From NCBI RefSeq assembly GCF_024139115.2, contig NC_085139.1, forward strand, positions 251,010,067 to 251,074,066: a DNA stretch of 64,000 nucleotides. The letters run 5' to 3'. Under the pieces are notes generated by a model, which was given only the letters and a program-made list of their open reading frames with translations, was not told the DNA's origin and did no database searches. How positions within the stretch are numbered: position 1 is the stretch's first letter; each line of letters opens with the position of its first letter. Of the stretch, positions 45,199 to 56,234 are shown in pieces. Both the position numbers and the translations under genes were made by a program. The DNA is from Armigeres subalbatus (lineage: Eukaryota > Arthropoda > Insecta > Diptera > Culicidae).

Positions 45199-45682
45199 CT
45201 CGCTTAAGGTCACTCCTGACGGAATCCAAGTTTCAAAGAGCTCGCGTTTTTGGGGGCACACCACTCGATACGGAAGCAACACACAACTGTCATTTTTATA
45301 TTTTCACGTATGCTGCGACGCAGCAAAACTAAATCAACAAAAATGACAGCTGTGCGCCGCCTCCGCATCGAGTGGTGTGCCCCCGAAAACGCGAGCACCT
45401 TGAAACTTGGATTCCGTCAGGAGTGACCTTAACTTTTCAAAAGGACCTAAGTAACATTTTTTTCATGAATTAATTTGAATAGCGCAATCAACAGAACAAC
45501 ATGAAAGCTATTGATAGCAGTATTCAAATGACATAACATTTTTTTCATTTCACAGTAACATTTTTTTCATGAATTCATTTGAATACTGCTATCAATAGCT
45601 TTCAAGTTGTTCTGTTGATTGCACTATTCAAATTAATTCATGAAAAAAATGTTACTTAGGTCCTTTAGAAAAGTTAAGCGAG
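45199..45682. mobile_element. MITE family B (CTCGCTTAACTTTTC ends), host of a nested MITE A
   Basis: Without the nested element the ends read CTCGCTTAACTTTTCAAAAGGACC on the left and GGTCCTTTAGAAAAGTTAAGCGAG on the right. ATGT flanks both ends (45195-45198 and 45683-45686), a possible 4-bp duplication. The interior has AAGTAACATTTTTTTCATG in both orientations and a partial internal duplication (45540-45570). A shorter copy lies at 58978-59129. Confidence 0.85.
45204..45432. mobile_element. TTAA-flanked foldback MITE, family A copy 3 (nested in MITE B)
   Basis: TTAAGGTCACTCCTGACGG at 45204 and CCGTCAGGAGTGACCTTAA ending at 45432. The empty site CTCGC-TTAA-CTTTTC exists in the other MITE B copy (58978-58992), so the TTAA was duplicated on insertion. 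It is 229 bp, like copies 1 and 2. Confidence 0.92.
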
Positions 45683-45686
45683 ATGT

Positions 45687-46667
45687 ATGTGAATGTATTC
45701 GTTGTATACAATATCGATCTGGAGGTTTATCTACTTATTACTTTACAATAATAATGTTTGGAGTGCGGGTGAGTAAATTAATCAGAAACTGTAAATTTGT
45801 TTCTTGTCCAGTCGTGTTTCTCCACTAAGCAGAACGATCGGCCGGTCGTCGAAATTTTGTTCTACATTGTGCGGTTACTCACCCGTTTTCATCAGAAAGT
45901 GAAAATTTGGTTCGCATTCAGTTGTGTTGTGCGGTCGATAATTAAAATAATTGGTGTTCGTTCGAATGTGTTTGTTTAAAATCAATCAAACTACACGCTA
46001 TACACGGCAGACCGTTTACCAAAACGAACCCTGCCACACTCCCTACCCCATATATCCAACATCCCAGTGATTTCTCGCAGATGACTCGTCGGTTTCTATC
46101 AAAGCGAGTACCACGTCAACAATTTCCTACCTATTCCTCAATTGACCTGCATTTGGACACGGCCGGCGCTGGTACACCCAATATTTTTTTTACACGGTTG
46201 GTATTCTTTAATTTCCAGGGTAACCTGATTTTTCATAGCTTTCTAAATACCACCTGAATTTTCTTTGATTTTTTTGTGTATTTTTTCATGGGGTTAACTC
46301 ATAGTTTCGTCAACGCTAAAGTTCGTAATCAACTAAAACCCACTCGTGTAAAAAAAGAACCGGGTGTATTGCTTATTTTTGGGTCACCAGTTCTTACACA
46401 TTGATGATAATGTTAGTCCCAATCTTTACTGTTGGTTCTTTGTGTACAGCTGACCTGGCAATAACGGAGTAGCAACCATGGGCGGTCAATCATGCTCAAT
46501 TGCTCATGCTCATTACTTTACAATAATAATGTTTGGTAGATAAAGGTTTTTTTTGTATTTTTAGGAGTTGGCGCTTACAATAGTTACAAGAATAAAAGCG
46601 ATGGATAGTTTAGATCTGTAGGTGTGTTTATCTTGACTTCAAATTTTGTATGCCTGTAGACACGTTT
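45687..46667. other. No recognisable gene
   Basis: Mixed AT-rich DNA. The phrase TTACTTTACAATAATAATGTTTGG occurs twice, near 45737 and 46512, suggesting a further short repeat. Nothing else assignable. Confidence 0.3.
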
Positions 46668-46792
46668 ATCTAATCCAGGCCTGCCCAACCTTTTCAAGCC
46701 ACGGGCCAATTCTTAGAATTCACACTTGCTGGCGGGCCAGAAAATATTCGGTACCAAATTTTTTAAATATTCGAAGCATATTTTTTAAATAT

Positions 46793-47015
46793 ATAGGGGA
46801 ACTGTTCCGATCTCCATCTCACTGTACATATATCCATCTCATCGCTAAACAAAGAAATACGGGACCAAATTCGTCGCTTCTTTTTGTTTACATGTGTGCT
46901 CACTGCTGAAAAAAATCACAAAAATAATAAACGAACCAAATTCCTTTCCATTGCTTTGTTTTTGATGGGATGGAAATGGGAGCTATGAGATGAAGTGGCA
47001 AACCGTTCCCCTATA
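46793..47015. mobile_element. Small TA-flanked MITE inside the hAT element
   Basis: TATAGGGGAACTGTTCC on the left is mirrored by AACCGTTCCCCTATA on the right, with TA (or TATA) duplications. CCATCTCA words on the left pair with TGAGATG words on the right. No coding capacity. Confidence 0.75.
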
Positions 47016-47499
47016 TCAAAATAATCATTGTTTTTTTTCATTTTCTAGAAAAACTAAACACAATTTTATTGTGTTCAAACAATCTTTTTTGTTTATTTTT
47101 TTTTCGTCATTGCATAATAGATCCATTTGAAACATTACATTAAATTATTCACACCATTTCCCGGGTGTTAAAAAAATGGAAATTTCGTTACTTTACCAAC
47201 ATATTGAACAGATTTGCATGAACTGTTTGTACACAGAAAAAAATTCCATGGTAACAATTACTATTTTGTAGACTACGCCCTGCTTTTAAAACAACCACAA
47301 ATTTTCAGTTAAATTAACCATGCATTCGGACAAATTCACCACTGATTCAGTTCATGTAACAACATTCCACCAGGACCACAGTTGATTTTTACTGCGCGCA
47401 TGGTAAAATCAAACGGATTTGTTGTCTGCTGAAAATCGTCGGTGCGTATTCTTAAATTAACCCTCGGAATGGTAGTTTCGACCGCAACATTTTTTGCGT

Positions 47500-48130
47500 G
47501 TAGAAATGTACCAGATTTCAGAAACCCACTGTGCCAAAGTGTTGAGATGTTTAGAGATATCTGCTAGAAATGCCAAGTAACTCATCTATTCAGGATCATT
47601 CAGCTCGGGCAGTGGTTTACCTCCATCTTGTAGAAATGGTGCCATTTTTTTTCGAAAAGAACAAAATCTTTCAAGCATGGTATCACGGCTTAGTCACTGA
47701 AATTCGCAAGCTTGAGTTCCCTAACGTTGATAAAGTTGATTGTCTTAGTATCGAAGAATATTGATCGTTTTTGCATATAGATTCTTTGGATGAATATGCA
47801 ATGGCAGGGAAAAATCGCCATTACCTATGTGATTGTTTTTCCTTGCTTAGAATTGTCACAACGCCATTGTTCTTTTCTGTCATTGCTGATGCTCCATCAA
47901 TCGTAAGGTCATTTAAGTTTTCGAAGGAGAAAAAAAGTTCCTTCACATAGGTCTTAAAACAGCCATCAGGCTTTTCCCGTTGGTTATTCCCTGCATTGGG
48001 ATTAAAGCTGCCAATTTCTCTGTCATTCGAGAATGACTGTAACAACTGTAACAAATCAAAAACTAAATCTATTCTAAATCTTAATAACGGTAGCAAATCC
48101 TACCAAAAGTTGCCTGAACGCCAACGAGTC
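47500..48130 (-). pseudogene. hAT transposase relic (Charlie/GTF2IRD2-like)
   Basis: On the minus strand, frame 47821-48096 carries 'LTIDGASAMTEKNNGVV', which matches the conserved TTDGAPAMTGK block of hAT transposases related to the GTF2IRD2/ZBED group. Farther along the same strand, near 47530-47590, another frame gives 'FLADISKHLNTL', matching the FL-DIT-HLN-LN motif. Frameshifts and stops separate them, and nothing between is a continuous frame. The N-terminal zinc-finger part and the C-terminal dimerisation part were not recognised. Inactive. Confidence 0.7.
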
Positions 48131-48318
48131 TTGGCAAATTGTCCTATAATCAGATTCTTTACTACACTTAACTAACTCTGTTGATCCTACAATTAAATTG
48201 GATTACAAATGATTCTCGCGAAAAATCAAATGAATCCCACACTAAACAATCAAATCGATACTTGTCGTAATCTCAAATCTGCATTCGTATCATTGTGGGT
48301 TTTTTAGCTGGGCGCTAG

Positions 48319-48813
48319 TGTAACAGCCCCACGTTACTATTATTTTATACAAACATAAAGATTAACTATCAACATGTAACAAATAACAAATTAAAATAAT
48401 GCACGTTCTCTCCTGGTGCCCTGAGAGAGACGGCTAGGTGGTGCCCACTACGGGAAATGACGAGGTTTCATATGAGATTTTGGTCCATCAGTCAAATCCC
48501 GCAAATATATTTTTATTGCGTATTGCGCTTTTTGTCTACAGCAATTAGTTTGCCGTATTCATAGCTGAGCCTTTCGGTGTAGGATTCAGATCCTATTTGG
48601 GCACCTCGAATCAATTAATGCCACTTGGAATCAACGATTCGATGTCTGTGTCTGGAACGAACTTGGGACAAATCACAACTTAATATTTTGTTGTCTACTT
48701 TCAGGCTTTCCTCTTCAGTCCAGACACTGAATCAATAAATAAAACATATACAAAATAGCGCAAATGATACAGACTCGATCGAATATTTACAACTATTCGA
48801 ACAACATAAAACC
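48319..48813 (+). other. Possible solo LTR or LTR-like insertion inside the hAT element
   Basis: TGTAACAGCCCCACGTTAC at 48319 and CCGTAACA at about 48806-48813 give TGT...ACA ends. AATAAATAAAACATAT near 48731 could be a polyadenylation region. No target duplication fits. The segment differs from the flanking hAT DNA in composition. Weak call. Confidence 0.3.
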
Positions 48814-48881
48814 AACCGTAACATGACCTCTTATGAAGACAGCCACCTTCTCTACGTGTTTCACGTCAGTATTTTCATCGT

Positions 48882-49214
48882 TTGCGAGAGAGTAGAATAG
48901 CGGCTTTTTCACGTAACGTAGCTTTCAAATCTTCTGAGAGAACTTTTACTCTTCACCATCTTCCGCGCAAACTAATGCAACCTCAAAATTTTGTAGCCAA
49001 ATTTTATTATTTGAGGGGGACTGCAAAGTTTTACCGGGAAAATAATAAAATATTGAGCTTTCACAGAAAATTCTTTAAGAAAACTGATGAGTTTTTTTTT
49101 ATTTTATCAATTTACGCCTTTAATTTTTATTTCCACCCCCTTCATTATCGAAAGGTCAATGGGACGAAAGAAGAAATAAATATTTGTTCCGTCCTAAATG
49201 GAAATTTAAATTGA
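48882..49214 (+). other. 110-codon frame within the hAT element, probably not a gene
   Basis: No recognisable domain. It runs in the direction opposite to the transposase relic and has an ordinary mosquito codon mix. I list it only as the longest frame in this interval. Confidence 0.15.
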
Positions 49215-49612
49215 TTGAGCTTTGAGCCTTTGAAGTTCTATCAACTGGGCCCTTATAAATTTTATATTTCATAGAATGCTTGCATTCAGATTTTATTCCT
49301 TCAATGTATCAAACATTTTCGAACAAATTAAGCAAACCTTCTGTGTCATGCATGTCATGCTTCTTCATGCAATCATTTCAAATTATGTATTTTTTTTCAA
49401 ATTCAAATAAACGGTTTTGCAGCGGAACTTTTGATTTAAAACTTTCTTAATCATGAATAATAAAAAAGAGCTTCTCGAGCTAGATAGAAAAGCTGGCGGG
49501 CCGAATATGAGGATATTTTTCTTACATGCCGCGGACCACAAAAAATAGGCCGCATCCGGCCCGCGGGCCGTACTTTGGACTGCCCTGATCCAATCGGTTC
49601 GACTTCGTTTCA

Positions 49613-49867
49613 TCACAGAGAGACAGACGTCTCACTTAGAACAAAATGCAATCAAAACCATCGTCACGGAAGCATTATCGCCCAGTGCTATATGCACTAT
49701 GTTAGGCCATGAGGCAACCAGATGGCGATAGTGTGCAAACATCAAACACAAGCGAATCCGATGAAAGCGCCATCGGTGGCCGTTTGACCACCTACAAAAA
49801 TTTGAATTCACCGTGAAAAAGGTGAACGATGGAACAAGTGTTAAGTGAGACGTCTGTTTCTCTGTGA
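49613..49867. mobile_element. 255-bp DNA element with 5-bp TTTCA duplications
   Basis: TIR TCACAGAGAGACAGACG at 49613 is mirrored by CGTCTGTTTCTCTGTGA ending at 49867. The TIR continues inward as TCTCACTTA and TAAGTGAGA (about 26 bp with one mismatch). TTTCA flanks both sides (49608-49612 and 49868-49872). It lies just outside the hAT element (21 bp from its end). No coding capacity; superfamily unassigned. Confidence 0.85.
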
Positions 49868-49872
49868 TTTCA

Positions 49873-52055
49873 TGATATGTGAGAGCGTTCACGTGGGTTT
49901 GTTGGAATATATGAATGTTTGTTTGATAATATTGGATTTTATCAAATAATTTCAATTTACTTGGAGGCCTTATTTTGGTAAGTGTTAAACATGTTCGAAA
50001 TATCCAGAATAAATAAGTAACTGGAATTGGCGGCAAAGAAGATCATAATTGTAAATACAGTAGCTTCGTAAAGGCTTTCAGCTATGTAGGAAGAGCCATA
50101 TACATTAAAAGTTGTCTAATATTTTTAATGGTCGAATAAAAAACTTGATCACTTATACTCCTCATAATTATACAAATTTCTCAGTTAATTCGGTGAATTA
50201 TGAACCTATCCAATGTGTCTCAGGGCGATTGTACCTAACGATGATTGTTGAATGCATCACCACCTGCAATTGGGTTAATTTGACTTTTGAAGCAAATTTT
50301 CACTCCACAGGTTGCATAATATTTCAAAGACCCAGTTTGCCGCTCATTAGTTGACGAAGTGTTGTTTAACGTTTTAACAACGATTATTATCTGTGACGCT
50401 CATTAACTAATAAAACACCTTCCGCCGTGTCAGTTCTAGGGCCAAAATCTTCACGCACCATCTTCCCACAAACAACTGACAACTTCATACGCTGATGATG
50501 ATGATGATCGACCGACAAATGAATTATTCATAGGTGACCCACATCTTGCTCAAGAAGTTCTTAGCGGTCGGTCGGTCGGTCGGTCGGTAGCCATGAGAGT
50601 AGAAGCCACCAAACTCCAACCGAGAAAGACGAAAAGCCGCAATCCGCTTTGGTAACCGTTCCGTGGTTGTCTGTAGAATTTAGACTTTTGTGTGCGATTC
50701 TCACCTTGTTGTTTACCACTCTAACAGCAATGACGGATTCCGATGAAAATGGAAAACCCCCCAACAACGGAAAGTGGTCATGTGCGAGATTACCCAATTG
50801 CGCAATCATGTTCGTGGTCTTGTGTTGCGCAAGGTGCGTGTTCATCATCCACGCGGGGTCGTAACTCATGGTTAAGCTTGAATGATGAGATCATCATTCG
50901 GATAGAGGATTGGGACGGGTGGTACTCGACGATGCATTTTGTAGGTAATTGGAAACGATCTGCGCTGACAAGAACTCGGCATGCTGATGAAAGGGTCGTG
51001 GCAAGGGGTTAATTTGGATTTGATGAGATGCACAAAAGCGCCTAATTGGTGGAATTGTTGTACAGCGCTTACTGACTTAAGATAACATGATTCATAAGGG
51101 GAATAAGTACATACTTCATTTCAAAACGGAATGTGATCCGTTAACCCGTTCTTCAAATGAGATTCGACATCATCCAGCAGGTTTTGATTTGTATTACCTA
51201 TAAAGAAGAAGAAAAAAGATTGATTAGATTTTTCTCGCTAACGGATTAATCGATTTGCTGTAATTTTTGTTATGTTTGTCTTTCTCGACAAAGACATATC
51301 CAATGAAAGGAAACGATTCTGCAGCGATGAAAAATTTATATATTTCGAAACAATACTCCTGATTTCGTCGGACACGTGATGTGGAACCTTAAATAGGTGA
51401 CCTCCATTGCCGTTGCTGTGGCGAGCAACGAACTGCAAGCGTAGATAATTATTTGTGCATGCCGTAAACCATGCTGTACCGTTTTTTTGCCCGTCCATCG
51501 ATTGCAGTGCGACAGTTGTCACAGTCATGGCGATTCACTTGACTGGACAGAAATCGAACCAACGTCCGGGAACAGCTTGGTTGACCTATCTTGTGTTTCG
51601 CGAATTGTAAAAATCCCTAAGCGAAGCCGGAAATTTTCCGGCACGTGTTCATCGTGTGCATTGCACGTTGCGAATCGACCAATTTATGCAGGATGTAGGT
51701 CCACGATGTGGGTAATTAGTACGGCCTTGGTTTTCGAGACGCGATGGAAAGCAAGTTGGTTTGAATATCATCATCAAGATCGTGTGCCATAAAAATGCAG
51801 AGATCAACGGCTTTTGCAGAGCTGGACGATGTGATTGTGAACACGGCGGGGGTGAAAAATTCATTTTCAGTGCAAAACGAAAACAAACCAACTGGCTCTC
51901 CCATACTAAAATACAAGATGGCTGAATCGTGAATTTGGCAGATTGGAACACCTAGTGGTGTATTCATCTTGGTCTTGACGTTTACTGGCTTTGAGTCGAG
52001 GCGACTTAGTCGAGTGACAATGACAGTGACCGTTAAATCATTCCTCTAGAAAGAA
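49873..52055. other. Low-copy DNA, several overlapping short frames, (TCGG)n at 50569-50588
   Basis: 50560-51010 is GC-richer and has frames on both strands (102 codons minus, 71 and 89 plus) that overlap and match nothing I know. 51480-51960 has another set (101 plus, 100 and 83 minus). A (GATGAT)n tract lies at 50493-50510. Nothing here shows splice-linked exons or a domain. An AAAGAAGAAGAAAAAAG run at 51204 recalls SINE tails. Confidence 0.3.
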
Positions 52056-52059
52056 CTTA

Positions 52060-52950
52060 AAGTTTTTTCCTCGTAGATTGCCTCAGAAATTTCTCCAGGA
52101 ACCCTTTTGGAAGATCTTAGAAAGTTTCTTCGAAACTTTCTCCAGGAATTCCCTTATCATTTTTCAAAAATTCCTACAGGTATTAATTATGAAAGGCTCT
52201 CAGAAATTGCCTAGGAAATTCCTCCAGAAGTTCTTTCGGAAGTTCCTCAAGGAATTACATCGGAATTTTTTTTGATTAATCTGCAAGGAATTATTTCGGA
52301 AATTCCTTAAGAAATTACTAGAGAAATATCTCTTAGAATTTCTTAGGAAACTCGTCGAAGTACTCCTTCTTAAAGTCATCCAGGAACTTATTTGGAAATC
52401 CTTTTGGGCAATACTCCTCCAGAAGTATCTCCAGATGGAGTATAATTTCCCTCAGGAATTCGTTCAGCAGTTCCTGAAGGAGTTACTTCTTAAAATCCTT
52501 TAAAATTCCTTTAGAAACTTCTCCAGGAGCTCCTTTAAAACATTGTTTCAAAAATTCCATTTGAGTTATTTCCAGGAATTCTTTCGAAAATTCCTCTTGA
52601 AATTTATTCGCAAATTTCTATACTTACAGGGATTGCCTCAGAAATTTATCCAGGAATCCTTTCGGAAGTTGCGTTGGAAATTCCTAAAAAAAACGTCCAT
52701 CTGCCAGCATACCCCATCGATAAAAAAGTTCGGTTCCGATGTGTGCCGTAGAAGCTTCTCTGAATACTTCACGCGAAAACTGGTTATTAACGGGAAAACA
52801 CGATTCAATTTTTTTTTCTGTGAATTACAAAAAAAAAAAAATCTGAAATTTCAAAACAAATTCCTTCAGAAATTCCCCCAGATGTTGTTTATGAACCTTC
52901 CTCAAGAATTGTCTCAAAAATTACCCCATTTTTTCAGAAGTTCTTCAATG
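52060..52950 (+). repeat. Decayed 24-bp minisatellite (GGAATTCC/GGAAGTTCC family)
   Basis: CAGGAATTCNNTCGGAAATTCCT words recur with weak 24-bp phasing, strongly diverged. Unrelated insert-like DNA occupies 52690-52860, including CAGCATACCCCATCGATAAAAAAG. Confidence 0.65.
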
Positions 52951-52959
52951 GGGGAAGGG

Positions 52960-53790
52960 TCGTTTGGCCGAAACCTATTCGTCCGAAAGCCATTTGGCCG
53001 AAAGTCATTTAGCCGAATAGTTATTTTGGCCGAAACGAACACTTGTCCAAATTGGACATTTGGCTGAAAAGGCCATTTGTCCGAATAAGACATTTGGCCA
53101 AATAGAACATTTGACCAAAAAAGACATTTTCCCGAAAAGCACATCTGGCTGAATAGGTCATTTGGTTGAATAGGACATTTGGCCGAATAGAACATATGGC
53201 CAAATAGAACACTTGACCGAATATAGCATTTCGCCAAATGGGACATTTGACCGCAAAGGTGAATTGACCATATAAGGCATTTGGCTGGATAAGTCATTTG
53301 GCCGAATAAGACATTTGGCAGAATAGGTCATTTAGCCGAATAGATCATTTGGCTGGGTCATAGGTCATTCGGCCGAATAGGACATTTGGCCGAAAAGGTC
53401 ATTAGGGCGGATAGGTCATTTGGCCGAATAGGTCATATTGCTGGATATGACAATTGGCCGAAAAGGTCATTTGGCCGAATAGGACATTTCGACTAATAGA
53501 ACATATGACCAAATAGAACACTTGGCCTGATATGACATTTGGCCGAATATGACATTTGGCCGAATATGACATTTGGACGAAAAGGTGAATTGACCGAAAA
53601 GTACATTTGGCCGAATAGGACATTTGGCCGAATAGGAAACTCACTTTCTAACTGACCTATTCGGTCAAATGACATGCTCGGTAAAATTACATTTTAGGCC
53701 AAATGTTTTTTTTCGGCCAAATGAATTATTCGGCCAATTGGCCTATCAGGCTATATAACCCTTTCGGCCAAACAGCCCTTTTCCTTCAAG
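52960..53790 (-). repeat. Degenerate 17-bp array, best copy
   Basis: Units of TTGGCCGAATATGACAT repeat every 17 bp, most regular at 53530-53580 and 53280-53420. Three units make 51 bp, so every reading frame has a 17-residue period on the minus strand (FGQMSYSAKCHIRPNV). The orientation flips near 53650, where CGGTCAAATGACAT and CGGCCAAATGA words begin. Confidence 0.85.
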
Positions 53791-53839
53791 GAATTACCCT
53801 GGAAATTCATTCAAAAATTTATTTGAAATTTTTTTCTGA

Positions 53840-53884
53840 GGATTTTATTCGGAAATGCCTCTACGAATTCCTCTGGAAATTACT
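53840..53884 (+). repeat. 45-bp direct repeat, left copy
   Basis: Begins GGATTTTATTCGGAAATGCC and ends TGGAAATTACT. It is repeated exactly at 54560-54604, on the other side of the 675-bp block. Confidence 0.95.
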
Positions 53885-54559
53885 TTTATATACTTTTTCT
53901 TGTTTTAGATTGCTCGAAAAAGTCGTCTTGAGGTGACTTTTAGAGCTCAAATAACTTATGATGGGTAAATATGCTCAATATCTTTTTCCGATAGAAAGTT
54001 ATAATCGTTTTTCGGTCAAAATTACATTTTTTTCATAAGTTGATTTCTCCGGTTAGGGCAGATCAAAAAAAATATATTTACACGGCATTTGAAAGAGAAA
54101 GTAATATTCTTTATTATGTCAACAAATTGGGGATATGTTATTTTTTCATCTCAAGTTTTATCAATTTTACTTAAATCATGTTTTTTAAAATAAATTGATA
54201 TGACTCGGCAACGGAAGAAGATACAGACGATATTCTTATAGCAAAACACGCGTTTTGAAAAGCCCCAAAAGCCTTCAGAAGAAGATATTCGTGAGAAATG
54301 AAAAATAGCTCGTGTGGTTTTATTGAAGTTTGGATTTCAATATTTTCAACTGTATTTGGTTCATCATGAAACAAGGAATCTGTACAAAGGTTTACATGTC
54401 AAAAAGGACCGCTATTACCACCGTACGAGGCATTTTTGTGCCTGTGTAACTGTCGCTCATTTTGTGTGAAGCAAACACATCTCAGTGTTATTGATTTTAA
54501 GCGTGTGGGACATAAGAAGTGATATGGAAGAAGTAAAGGGTCAAACACAATGGATACGT
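53885..54559 (+). repeat. Segmental repeat copy 1, bracketed by a 45-bp direct repeat
   Basis: This 675-bp block is about 95% identical to 56980-57671. Landmarks are AAAAAGTCGTCTT, TCCGGTTAGGGCAGA, TTACACGGCATTTGAAAGAG, GGACCGCTATTAC and ATTGTGTTTG-type end words (ACACAATGGATACGT). Differences include a ~14-bp indel near 54455 and scattered substitutions. The 67-codon minus frame (54171-54374), conserved in the second copy (57268-57471), is short and may be a by-product of the duplication. Confidence 0.9.
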
Positions 54560-55080
54560 GGATTTTATTCGGAAATGCCTCTACGAATTCCTCTGGAAAT
54601 TACTCCAGATATTGCTAATGAACTTCTTTCAGGAACTCCTCTAAACATTTTTTTGGAGATACCTATGATTTTTCCGGCAGTTCCTCGCGGAGTTACTTCG
54701 AGAATTCCTCCCCTTCGAATTTCATTCTGAAATTCTCAACGAATTCTCCTCTAAATTTTTGGAAAAACTCCTTACGAATTCACGCAGAAACTGTCCTCCG
54801 AGTTTCCGTAGGCATTCCCCTTCGATTTCCCAGAGGAACTTTTCTCCAAGCCCTTTGGAGAAATTTCCTTCAGAATTCTCTAAAAAATTCTCCTCCGTTT
54901 TCACAGAGTAACTTCGTAACGGAAGTGTTCCCCTCTGAATCCGCGAATGAATGCCCTTCCGAATTTCCTCATCGAATTCCTCTCCGAATTCCCGGGGGAA
55001 TTTTCCTCTGCATTTTTGGAAAAATAAACCTTTTTTTAAATGGATTTTTAAAATGGCATACGCAATCGTTTTAGCATCGG
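54560..55080 (+). repeat. 45-bp direct repeat (right copy) and decayed 24-bp minisatellite
   Basis: 54560-54604 equals 53840-53884. Beyond it, degraded GGAATTCCTC/GAATTTCC words continue, with GAATTCTCC and GAATTTCC motifs through 55020. A 121-codon minus frame here is repeat-derived. Confidence 0.65.
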
Positions 55081-55112
55081 GGGGCAAAAACTCAAAATTT
55101 GAATCACTCTAG

Positions 55113-55196
55113 TGGGCAGGTTGTATTCGCTGCACTTCTGCAATATCTGGCGTACGACGAACACATGGTCCGTGGTAGAGCGTTCGCCCATGGAAC
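55113..55196 (-). pseudogene. RTE reverse transcriptase fragment
   Basis: GTGGGCAGGTTGTATTCGCTGCACTTCTGCAATAT... to CGTTCGCCCATG matches 24180-24263 of the minus-strand RTE copy. It corresponds to the palm stretch between the ERSTTDQV motif and the NVPTHH motif. It is only about 84 bp, so it is a relic or a chimeric piece. Confidence 0.75.
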
Positions 55197-55319
55197 CTGT
55201 GTGATACTTATTCAGATATTGTACTTTTTCCTCAAAATAAATACGGATATTCTCTTTGAAATTGTCGAGGCAAGATTTTTCTCATTTATTTCTCTTAGGG
55301 TCACTGCAAAGATTTTTAC

Positions 55320-55860
55320 GTAAACTTCTTCAGGAATTTTATTTGGCAATAATTTCAGGATTGCTTCAAGGACTCGTTTGGGAATGAATTCAGAAAGTTA
55401 TTTAGAAACTTCTTCATGATATTTTAAAAAAAGTTTCTTAGGAATTCTTCATAGATATCCCCAGGATTGCTTCTGACCTTTATCTGAATAATATAAGAAT
55501 CTAATACTGAAAACCTTTTTGATAAAAAAATCGAGTTGAATTTCTGTATTTCTTCTAGATATTTTACCTGTTACAATTTTAATTATTTTCGAAGAGATTC
55601 GTCCAGAAAATCAGCCGAAACTTCCTCAGACGCCTTTTTCAAGGACTTGTGCAAAAATTGTAAATGATTTCTGCAGCGTTCCTCTGAGGTTTCCAAACAT
55701 TTATTGCAACCCATCAGGTATTTGTATTTATGTATTTGTTTCATGTATTTATTTCAAAAAAGTGGATAAAAATGAGATCGCGTTAGATTAATCAAATCAT
55801 GATAATAAATCATTTCATACCCCTTCATTTCATTTGCCAAAAAATGCAGCAATTTTCTAT
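55320..55860. other. AT-rich DNA with traces of the 24-bp minisatellite
   Basis: GGAATTTTATTTGGCA, GGAATGAATTCAG and GGAATTCTTCATAG traces occur up to 55455; the rest is unassigned. Confidence 0.35.
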
Positions 55861-55869
55861 TCCATCTAG

Positions 55870-56230
55870 ATTGAAATAAATTAGATTTGAGTTGGAATTT
55901 GATTTGATTTGCATTAGATTTGGATAAGATCTTGATTAAATTTTGATTAGATTGGAATTGGATTGGGATAGGATTTAAATTACATTTTGATTGGATTTAA
56001 ATCGGATTTGCAATCAATATTAATTAGATTTGGGTTGGATTTGCATTAGATTTGGATTGAATTTGGAATGAATTTAGTTTAAATTTGGATTTGAATTGGA
56101 TTTCGATTGAATTTAGACTCAATTTGGATTGGATTTTGATTAAATTTGAATTGGGCTTGGATTTGTATTGAATTTGGATTGGATTCAGATTGGATTTGGA
56201 TTTTTGAATGATAATTGGATTAGATTTGTG
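55870..56230 (+). repeat. Decayed TTGGAT-type array
   Basis: GATTTGGATTAGATTTG words of the same kind as 21860-31250, but far more diverged. No coding content. Confidence 0.7.
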
Positions 56231-56234
56231 TTAG

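Larger units (their letters stand above)
46676..49587 (-). mobile_element. hAT transposon, decayed, with 8-bp target duplications
   Basis: Ends are CAGGCCTGCCCAACC (46676) and the mirror ...GGACTGCCCTG (49587); the terminal 12 bases match at 9 positions. Flanking octamers are ATCTAATC (46668-46675) and ATCCAATC (49588-49595), one mismatch apart, as expected of an aged hAT target duplication. Both subterminal regions carry the motif CTGGCGGGCC (about 46731 and 49493). A transposase relic reads on the minus strand. It has been hit by at least one TA-flanked MITE. Confidence 0.85.

Noticed and set aside
54171..54374. 67-codon minus frame conserved in the duplicate at 57268-57471
   Set aside because: Conservation is explained by the recent duplication of the whole block.
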